64,000 bases of DNA, from positions 248,001 to 312,000 of the forward strand of contig VJWM01000025.1 in NCBI GenBank assembly GCA_010909165.1, written 5' to 3'. The DNA is from Anthoceros angustus. Its lineage: Eukaryota; Streptophyta; Anthocerotopsida; Anthocerotales; Anthocerotaceae. The notes beneath the pieces were generated by a model. That model was not told where the DNA came from and searched no databases. It saw only the letters and a program-made list of their open reading frames with translations. This document shows positions 56,201-64,000 of this stretch, piece by piece; position 1 is the first letter of the stretch; each line of letters begins with the position of its first letter. The position numbers were made by a program, and so were the translations under genes.

Positions 56201-56568
56201 GCCTTAGCCCTTTCCACTTCCTTCCATCAGGCTCCGCCTTGTTCTTTGTCATGACACATGGAATACATACATGAGCCATGGGCCAAGTGCTTGGATGGGA
56301 TGCTATTCATTCAAATTCCCTCAAAAATCTAAACCTTTACCATCTGTCTGCAGCTAAGTACGGCGTGGTCGTCAAACAAATAATTTATTTTAACTCCATT
56401 AAGGACGGAGATGCCGCCATGTGGGTGTGGGGCGATAAACAAATAATTTATGTAAAATCCACTAAAAGACGGACACGCCGCGCAACTTCCTCCGTAGAGA
56501 AAACTAGGCTACTAACACTAGGTACCCATCCGGATCCGCTTGCAGTGTAGAGCGCTTAACTACGACGA

Positions 56569-58441
56569 GTTCATGATCCCACTGTCAAACTAGGAAACCG
56601 TTCATGATCCCACTGTCAAACTAGGAAACCAGATGTCTTCATGTGGTTTTTCATAATCTCTGCACGTGCTAAGCACGGGAAACCTAGTGAGGCCTTACAA
56701 CTGTACCGTGAAATGCGTAGGTCAGGAGTGAAGGCGGATGCTCGCGTCTTTGTTGCCACCCTTCAGGCTTGTGCTTTGGCCGCCGACTTGGAAGCTGGCA
56801 GAAACGTGCACTGTGATGTGTTGAACAGCGGCATTCCTACTAACTTATTTGTTGGCAACTGCCTGGAAGGCATGTACGCAAAATGTGGCGAACTGATTGA
56901 TGCACGCCGGGTTTTTGCCACTATGGCCATTCATGATGTCGTGACATGGAATTCCCTGATGATATCTGGGTATGCAAAATGTGGTGAAATAAAAAATGCA
57001 CAACAGGTTTTCGACAGCATGGCCACAAAGAGTGTGGTGACATGGACGGTGCTGATAGCTGGATATGCTGAACAAGGGCTCGGGCATGAGGCCCTTCTTG
57101 TGTCTGGACAAATGGAGCAGGAGGGGCTGATTTTGGCTAACCAAGTTACTTTTGCTTGCCTTCTCTAGGCCTGTGCAAGCACTGGTGCCTTACAGAAGGG
57201 CAGGCAGCTGCACTCAGACATTTTTCAAAGACTATACGCAGGCTGCTGGATAACGTAGTGCTGGGCAACTGCTTTGTGGACATGTATGCAGAATGTGGTG
57301 AGCTGGAAGACGCCCGCCAGGTTTTTGGCAGCTTGACCACGAAGAATGTGGTGACATGGAATGCCCTGATTGCTGGCTATGCACAGCAAGGACTGGTCCA
57401 AGAGGCGCTTGTTGTAGCACTTGTGCCTTACAGCAGGGCAGGCACCTGCACTCACAGATTGTCGAAAGAGGACTCTCGGATAACATTGTGTTGGCCACCT
57501 GCCTGGTGGACATGTATGCAAAATGTGGTAAAGTGGAAGACGCACGAACACAAAGGATGTTTTCACATGGACCGCCCTGATATCGGGGTAGGGTATTTGT
57601 GATGAAGGTCACAAAAGCTCTAGCTTGTTTTGAGGAGATGTCAGTTGCTGGTATTCAGCCAAATGATGCAACTTTTACTTGCCTTCTAGTGGCATGCAGT
57701 CATGAGGGACTGGTGGATGAGGGTCGCAAGCACTTTGTTTCCATGCCTGAACAGCATGGCATCAAACCTACTACCGAGCATTACAATTGCATGAGTGATC
57801 TTGTTGGGCGTGCAGGCCATTTAAATGGGGCAGAGAAGATGCTATCAAAGGGCCAAAGTAATGTCGTTGGCTTGACGTGTTTGTTGAATGCCTGCAAAAG
57901 TCACGGTAATGTAGAGAGGGCGATGTGTTGTTTTGAAAGCATTGTTTGGCTGGAGCCTCATATGGGCTCATGGCCAATGCCTAAGCAGATGCAGGTAGGT
58001 GGACCGATGTGGGCAGGGTTGAATCACAGAGAACGGTAGCAGGAGCCCACAAGAAACCTGCAGTGGCGAGAGTTGAGGTGAAGAAGCAGGTACACACCTG
58101 TGCGGTTGGAGAAAGAAGAGATGATCTTGCACTTAAAGGTAGAGAGCACGAATGCACGTCTGAAGCAGGAAGGAGACCACGTACCTCACACAAAGTTGGT
58201 GTTGAACCCACTGTCTGAGAAGGAAAAGGAAGATGCGCTTTGTGGACATGCTGAGGAACTAGCTCTGGCGTTTGGTCTGTTGAACACTCCGAGTAGGACA
58301 CCTCTGGTGGTAACGAAGAATCTACGCATGTGCAGCGATTGCCACAGCTCCACGGAGGTCATGTCAAGGCTTGAACTGAGAGATGGGTACCGTGTGCATC
58401 GATTCGCAGGTGGTCCTTGTACTTGGAAGGATCGACCGTGA
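56569..58441 (+). pseudogene. PPR-DYW:KP gene 1, unit C (full length but disabled)
   Basis: The most complete copy of gene 1. Repeats run [72 protein letters not shown] and FACLL, then TAG at 57166-57168 in place of the Lys of KACASTG. Repeats continue in other frames ([20 protein letters not shown] 57265-57325, [19 protein letters not shown]). FTCLLVACSHEGLVDEGRKH (57672 on) and the E region follow. The C-terminal domain shows AHKKPAVARVEVKKQVH (58046-58096), CGHAEELALAFGLLNTP, MCSDCHSST, and ends FAGGPCTWKDRP, TGA at 58439-58441. The segment KRDIVV before RDGYRVHRF is missing. The stop and frameshifts make it a likely pseudogene. Confidence 0.83.
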
Positions 58442-58444
58442 GAA

Positions 58445-59060
58445 AATAAAGCACTACAGACTGCTGCTTCTCATCTTGTGGAGGGTGGAAGGTGCTTGCT
58501 TAACACCATCCCTGAGACATGGACATGGATGGCCAACCACTGATTTCGCTCGATCAGAACATCAATATCAGATCGGAGACATGCACGTTGGTGGCTAAAC
58601 ACTGATCCACCTCTCATTCAGAACACTGAGATCATGAGAATCGATTGACGCCCTCTTTTCTCATTCTGGAAGGTAGTAATTTCAGGCTGGTTTAGTATAA
58701 GCGTACAAAATTCATCTGGTGGCCTGACCTAAGTACGCAAAATGCATCTGTTTGTGCACTTTGCACTTGCTCATCCTGCCATGATCCATCGTCTGCTGTG
58801 AGACTCATCGTCGGAGAGCGGTACTTGAACGATGTTGGCCACAGTATGGCATCCGGACGCGTTGTGGACCCAACAAATTGGTGTGTGCACAGGGATCCTA
58901 CGAGAACCTCCCCCTCGCGTTACTGTAGGGAGTGAACCCCCGGCAAACAATCAAGCCTCGAGCTGCAGCAGTGGAAGGAGCCCAGTGCATCCACTTCCGA
59001 GGAAATTTGTTGGTGTGCACGGATTTTCCAGCGATGGTAGTCGCCAGGATCAGGAACAGG
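58445..59060 (+). other. Spacer between PPR genes 1 and 2, unit C
   Basis: No gene recognised. 58655-59060 matches the gene 2 upstream region of A (37000-37400) and B (46775-47160) and is likely promoter and 5' leader of gene 2; no clear TATA box was found. Confidence 0.45.
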
Positions 59061-59067
59061 AGCACTG

Positions 59068-61734
59068 GTGGCAAAATTTTTCCTGGACCCTACCTTGTGG
59101 TGGGACAACAGACGAGATAAGCAGAGCTCCGGTTCGCCTGACTTCCAGCGTAAGGGGTCCGGCGAGGTCTTGTGGATAAACAGCAGTTCTAAGCCAGCTT
59201 GGGTTGATGAGCAGCTCGTTTCCTTGGAGATGCAGATGGGCCATGGTGCCTCGCCTTCTAACTCCACCTCTCCGGATAAGCCTGAACCTGGCAGGCGTGC
59301 TGGATCGGAAATGGGCGTTGTAACGCCTGTAACCGTGCGCACGTTTTGTCAGCAGGGGAAGCTTTCCGAGGCCGTTGGAGCCCTGGAATGTCTGGCGCAG
59401 ACAGATTCAGCTATTTCTCAGTCTCTGTTTTACACCGTGCTAAAACTGTGTGCAGCTAAGAAGGATCTGGTTGTGGGGCGACGAGTTCATGACCTCACTG
59501 TCAAACTTGGGTACGAGTCGGATGCATACTTGGGGAACCATATCTTGCGCATGTATGCATGTGGAGGTAGGCTGCAGGAGGCCATGGATGTGTTCACCAG
59601 GGTGGGAAACCAAATGTCTTCATGTGGTTTTCCATAATCTCTGCACATTCTAAGCAGGGGAAACCTCATGAGGCCATACAACTGTACCATGAGATGCGTA
59701 GGTCAGGAGTGAAGGCGGATGCTCACGTCTTTGTAGCTGCCCTTCAAGCTTGTGCATTTGCGGGCGACTTGGAATCTGGCAGAAAGTGCACTGTGATGCA
59801 TTGTGCACAGTGGCATTCCTCCTGACTTGTTTGTTGGGAACTGCCTGGTGGACATGTATGCAAAATGTGGGAACTGGAAGATGCACGCCATGTGTTTGAA
59901 AGTTTGACCACAAAGGATGTGGTGACATGGACGGCGCTGATTGCTGGGTATGCCCAGCAAGGGCTCGCACATGAGGCACTTGTTGTGTATGGACAAATGG
60001 AGCAGGAGGGCCTGATTTGGCTAACCATGTTACTTTTGCTTGCCTTCTGAAGGCCTGTGCAAGCTGGTGCCTTACAGAAGGGCAGGCAGCTGCACTCACA
60101 GATTGTCGAAAGAGGACTGCTGATAATATATTGGTGGGCAACTGCCTGGTGGACATGTATGCAAAATGTGGTGAACTGGAAGATGCACGCCAGGTTTTTG
60201 ACAGCTTGGCCACAAAGGATGTGGTGACATGGAATGCCCTGATTGCTGGGTATGCACAGCAAGGACTCCAAGAGGCGCTTGTGTATGGACAAATGGAGCA
60301 GAGGGCCTCATTTTGGCTGACCATGTTACTTTTGCTTGCCTTCTGAAGGCCTGTGCAAGCACTGGTGCCTTACAGAAGGGCAGGCAGCTGCACTCACAGA
60401 TTGTGGAAAGAGGACTGCTGGATAATGTAGTGTTGGGCAACTGCCTGGTGGACATGTATGCAAAATGTGGTGAACTGGAAGATGCACGCCAGGTTTTTGA
60501 CAGCTTGGCCACAAAGGATGTGGTGACATGGACTGCCCTGATATCTGGGTATGCACAGCAAGGACTCGGCCAAGAGGCGCTTGTTTTGTATGGACAAATG
60601 GAGCAGGAGGGCCTGATTTGGCCAACCCTGTTACTTTTGCTTGCCTCCTGAAGGCGTGTGCAAGCACTGGTGCCTTACAGAAGGGCAGGCAGCTGCACTC
60701 ACTCACAGATTGTCGAAAGAGGACTGCTGGAGAATGTAGTGTGGGCAACTGCCTGGTGGACATGTATGCAAAATGTGGTGAACTGGAAGATGCACGCCAG
60801 GTTTTTGACAGCTTGGCCAAAGGATGTGGTGACATGGAATGCCCTGATATCTGGGTATGGTACTTGTGATGAAGGTCACAGAGCACTAGCTTGTTTTGAG
60901 GAGATGTTAGTTGCCGGTATTCAGCCTGATGGTGCTACTTTACTTGCCTTCTAGTAGCATGCAGTCATGGGGACTGGTCCATGAGGGTCGCAAGCACTTT
61001 GATTCCATGGCTGAACAGCATGGCATCAAACCTACTATTGAGCATTACAATTGCATGATTGATCTTCTTGGGCGTGCAGGCCATTTAGATGAGGCAGAGA
61101 AGATGCTATTGTCATGTGAGGCCAAAGTAATGTTGTGGGCTTGACGTCTTTGTTGAATGCCTGCAAAAGTCACGGGGATATAGAGAGGGCGGTGTGGTGT
61201 TTTGAAAGCATTGTTAGGCTGGACCCTCAGTGGCGTCTGCGTATGTGCTCATGGCCAATGCCTACGCAGATGCAGGTAGGTGGACTGATGCAGACAGGAT
61301 TGAAACACAGAGAATGGTAGCAGGAGCTAACAAGAAACCTGTAGTGGCGGGCATTGAGGTGAATAAGCAGGTACATACATTTGTGGTGGGAGAAAGGAGA
61401 GACGATATTGCGCTCAAGGTAGAGAGCACGAATGCACGTCTGAAGCAGGAAGGAGGCCACGTACCACACAAAGTTGGTGTTGAAGCCAGTGTCTGAGAAG
61501 GAAAAGGAAGATGCGCTTTGTGGGCATGCTGAGAAGCTAGCTCTGGCGTTTGGTCTGTTGAACACTCCCAGTGGGACACCTCTGGTGGTAACGAAGAATC
61601 TACGCATGTGCAGTGACTGCCACAGTTCCACGGAGATCATGTCAAGGGTTGAAAAGAGAGACATTGTTGTAAGGGATGGGTACCGTGTGCATCGATTCGT
61701 ATCTGGTTCTTGCACTTGTAAGGGTCGACCTTGA
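59068..61734 (+). pseudogene. PPR-DYW:KP gene 2, unit C (four triplets, frameshifted)
   Basis: An organelle RNA-editing type PPR protein. The first frame is open from 59068; internal ATG at 59230 (MQMGHGASPSNSTSPDKPEP) gives a Ser/Pro/Arg N-terminus suited to an organelle transit peptide. GKLSEAVGALECLAQTDSA and LFYTVLKLCAAKKDLVVGR follow. Four triplets have DVVTW(N/T)ALI cores near 59915, 60219, 60523 and 60826. The E region has HYNCMIDLLGRAGHLDEAE (61045-61100). The C-terminal domain shows ANKKPVVAGIEVNKQVHTFV (61330-61387), CGHAEKLALAFGLLNTP with HAE at 61525-61533, MCSDCHSSTEIMS (Cys ligands at 61609-61623), RDIVVRDGYRVHRF and GSCTCKGRP, TGA 61732-61734. Frameshifts occur near 59610, 60030, 60330, 60640, 60940 and 61140. 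The domain class predicts U-to-C editing. Confidence 0.86.
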
Positions 61735-61914
61735 GAGTGAAGAACTCGCCAGTCTGCAGAAGGTGAAACTGTGGCACGCGGGGCTGGGAGACATTCCAAT
61801 TCGGAGGTGGGCGCTGTAAGAAGCAAGGCTTGTGCTGTGCTCCACTTTCGATGAGCCCTCAACAGGGTGTGCTAAACGGCAGCATTAGGCATTGTGGCTT
61901 TGATCACATCAAAG

Positions 61915-62130
61915 CTATTGCCTCATGAAGTTTGCTGCTCGGCCCAGAAGATCCACTACGCATGTGCTATGGTCCTCTGTGCTCAAACCCTCGAAATACT
62001 TCCGCCCTTGCTCACTGAGGACAGGAAGAAACCTAAGCTTCAGGGTCCACTGGGAGGTCACGATATTGTGGCCAGAACGTCTCCAGATTGTTGTAAACCG
62101 CTGCGGCACAGACGTCCCTGCGAAGCCGAC
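61915..62130 (-). pseudogene. Antisense PPR E-region scrap, unit C
   Basis: Identical in sequence to unit B 50585-50800 on the reverse strand (GRKYFEGLSTEDHST, CVVDLLGRAANF). Confidence 0.6.
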
Positions 62131-62853
62131 AAGGATTGTGGATTGAACGTTCACATGCTCAGAGGCTGGTCGGCGGAATGTGCCCGAAAGCCCTGGTAGC
62201 CGTCAATGTAGGTGATGCCGCTCGGCAGAGATTCAGACATGGAATATGTAGCCTTTGCTGCTGTAACAAGACGAGCTGCGCTGGCCCAAGTCCAGCAGGG
62301 GCAGCTCAGACAGGCTGCCGAGCTTCTGGGGGTTCTATTGCTGGCAGACGTTTGCTCTCAGTCTCGTTTTACAATGTCCTTGAAAATGGAGTCCTTGAGA
62401 ATGATTCGGGTCTGGGTCGCCGTGTGCAAAGCTCTCGCGGTGAATCGGACCGTACGCACATTATGCGGCTCATATGCTTCTCCACACACCTTGTCCTCTT
62501 CTTTTCGTCTCTTTCAGGCTCCTCCTGCTCTCTGCGTCACCCAGTAGCAACGCTGCAAAAGGTTATGGCACACAAGAGCAGTAGCAGTAGCAGGATCAGG
62601 AGCTGGGCCAATCAAATCTCCGGATGACACAAGCATACAGTGGAATGGGGCCCAGCCCAGTAGTTCCAGAACCCACAATTGCCTCCAAGTCCATTACCTC
62701 TGAATCCCACGCGACATGTGACAGGTTTTCACCTCGAGTTATGGCAAGCGAGACGGGCAGCGGAACCGGAGCTTACCTCACAGCTTCTCACCAATTCAGG
62801 TCGCTGGTGTAAGGAGCCAGCAGGGCCAGGCATTCGCACCACCTGCCTCCCAT

Positions 62854-64000
62854 GGCGGCAGCAGCAGCGTCGGCAAGAAAAAGCGGCAGGAGCAGCTCTT
62901 GTCCAGAAAGTTGCGGGAGGCACAGGAGGAGCGATGCAGTAAATTGTGTGAGGAAGGACGGGTAGAAGAGGCTGTCCAAGTGTTGGACCGCCTGGTACAG
63001 GAAGGGGGTCGTGCTGGGAGCTCCCTGTTCTATCCTCTACTAAAGAGGTGCATTGCGGAGAAGGATGTGGGTCTTGGCAGCCGCGTTCATGCTCTTGCCG
63101 TCAGATGTGGGCATGGGTCGGACATATTCGTGGCCAATCACGTCATACGGATGTATGCTTCTCATGCTAGATTGGAGGAAGCGTCCGAGGTTTTCAGCAC
63201 CCTCATTGCACCTAACGCCTTTGTCTGGGCTTCCATCATCAAAGCGCATGCTGATCAAGGACAGGCTGATGAGGCCATCAACCTTTACCGTAGGATGCGA
63301 GAGACGAGTACTGCGAAGCCAAACAACCATGTGTTTGCAGCAGTGCTGAAAGCATGTGCCAGTGTTTCAGATTTGGCTTCTGGCAAGCAGGCGCACGCTG
63401 ACCTTTGCAGAGTGAGGACGAGCCTGATATGGTCGTTGGAAGTTGTCTGGTGGACATGTATGCCAAATGTGGGAACTTGGACGATGCCCGCAGGGTGTTT
63501 GAGGATCTGCCTGCAAGAGATGTGGTGACATGGACTGCCATGATCGCAGGATATGCTAACCATGGGCTCGGTCAAGAAGCCCTGGATGTGTTTGCAAGCA
63601 TGCAGCAGGAGGGCATCACGCCGGCCAATAATTTCACATACACCGGCCTTCTCAAGGCATGTGCCAGCACCGGGGCTTTGCACATAGGGTGGCAGCTTCA
63701 TTGTGTGATCCGAGAAAGGGGCTGGAAACCAATCTCGTGATTGGCAGTGCTCTGGTTGACATGTATGCAAAATGCGGGAGCTTACGGGATGCTCGAAAGA
63801 TATTCGACACATTGCCTGTGAAGAATGTTGTGACATGGAATGCCATGATTGCTGGGTATGTGCAGCACGGGTTTGGTCAGGAAGCACTTGATCTATACGC
63901 AACCATGGCCGTGCAGGAGAGCATCACTTCAGCAAATAGTTTTACGTATGCTGGTCTGCTCAAGGCATGTGCCACCATCGGTGCTCTGCATCAGGGAAAG
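62854..64000 (+). CDS. PPR gene 4, unit C, 3' end beyond window
   Basis: PLS-class PPR protein, best-preserved copy. Basic N-terminal segment GKKKRQEQLLSRKLREAQEE (62872-62930) leads into CEEGRVEEAVQVLDRLVQEG. Repeats are LFYPLLKRCIAEKDVGLGS, NHVIRMYASHARLEEASEVF, NAFVWASIIKAHADQGQADE, FAAVLKACASVSDLASGKQA, then after a one-base shift near 63425 [55 protein letters not shown], a shift near 63735, [11 protein letters not shown]-type [40 protein letters not shown] and LLKACATIGALHQGK at the window end. The start codon is uncertain: no ATG lies in frame directly upstream. By comparison with units A and B the missing 3' end should carry a DYW:KP domain ending DRP. Confidence 0.82.

Larger units (their letters stand above)
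45825..56283 (+). repeat. Tandem PPR/lectin unit B
   Basis: Second direct repeat, 10,459 bases, bounded by CAAGTGCTTGGATGGG at 45825 and 56284. It has six PPR triplets in gene 2. It shares with A the loss of the 3' part of gene 1 and the internal deletion of gene 4. Confidence 0.93.
56284..64000 (+). repeat. Tandem PPR/lectin unit C (cut by window end)
   Basis: Third direct repeat, 7717 bases visible. It keeps the full 3' part of gene 1 that A and B lack, has four PPR triplets in gene 2, and its gene 4 continues past the A/B deletion point. It therefore represents the older arrangement. Confidence 0.92.

Noticed and set aside
57166-57168. Rescue of the gene 1 stop by U-to-C editing (UAG to CAG)
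   Set aside because: Such editing acts on organelle transcripts; this is a nuclear gene and the ancestral codon is AAG (Lys), not CAG.
37000-64000. Many reverse-strand ORFs of 60-220 residues opposite the PPR genes
   Set aside because: They recur in register with every PPR triplet and translate the antisense of conserved repeats; only the inverted scraps at 40.4, 50.6 and 61.9 kb read as PPR in their own right.
1-64000. Transfer RNA or ribosomal RNA genes
   Set aside because: No cloverleaf with conserved arms or rRNA motif was noticed by eye; the PBS-like site at 3735 belongs to the retroelement. A tRNAscan and Infernal run would settle this.

Overview
This window is nuclear DNA from a land plant, most probably a seed-free vascular plant. 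A fern is favoured; a homosporous lycophyte, Isoetes or a hornwort is possible. The main evidence is a tandem family of pentatricopeptide repeat (PPR) genes at 36-64 kb. Their C-terminal domains are the DYW:KP type: a KP box replaces the PG box, HAE replaces HSE, and the ends are GRP or DRP instead of DYW. Outside hornworts, lycophytes and ferns this class is not expected, and it is linked to U-to-C editing of organelle transcripts. Short GT-AG introns, Ty1/copia and Ty3/gypsy retroelements, TATA-box promoters and a TTTAGGG-like run fit a plant nucleus.

About 1-21.5 kb is nested retroelement debris. A reversed, 3'-truncated copia relic (LTR, primer-binding site, very GC-rich leader, gag, protease, integrase) lies at 0.86-3.99 kb. 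A Ty3/gypsy relic begins near 4 kb with reverse transcriptase at 6.2-6.97 kb, is split by a 10-kb intron-bearing insertion at about 6.97-16.98 kb, and resumes with RNase H, integrase and PHD-finger-like sequence at 17-18.8 kb. Three copies of an LTR-like repeat (R) occur at 0-0.86, 4.0-4.3 and 20.3-21.5 kb. About 21.7-30.56 kb is a foldback-like structure: two arms of tandem repeats in opposite orientation around a GC-rich interior.

About 30.6-36.07 kb holds a DNA transposon family. One member has an intron-containing DD35E integrase-core gene (32.8-34.0 kb) and a right end at 34926. A 976-bp non-autonomous relative lies at 35092-36067. Both ends abut CAAGTG in the tail of a PPR repeat unit.

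From 36068 to the window end are three tandem units: A 36068-45824, B 45825-56283 and C 56284-64000 (cut by the window end). Each carries PPR gene 1 (a relic, most complete in C), PPR gene 2 (DYW:KP, ending GRP), an antisense PPR scrap and PPR gene 4 (second DYW:KP type, ending DRP). Units A and B also show a four-exon gene joining an MLKL/MCA-like helical (HeLo-type) N-terminus to a phloem-protein-2 (PP2/Nictaba) lectin domain; in C this would lie past the window end. A and B share two large deletions absent from C, and all units differ in the number of PPR triplets in gene 2 (A 5, B 6, C 4).

Units differ mainly by many small deletions with few substitutions. Either the assembly is poorly polished or decay is unusual, so nearly every reading frame here is broken and coding calls are given as gene spans, not clean ORFs.
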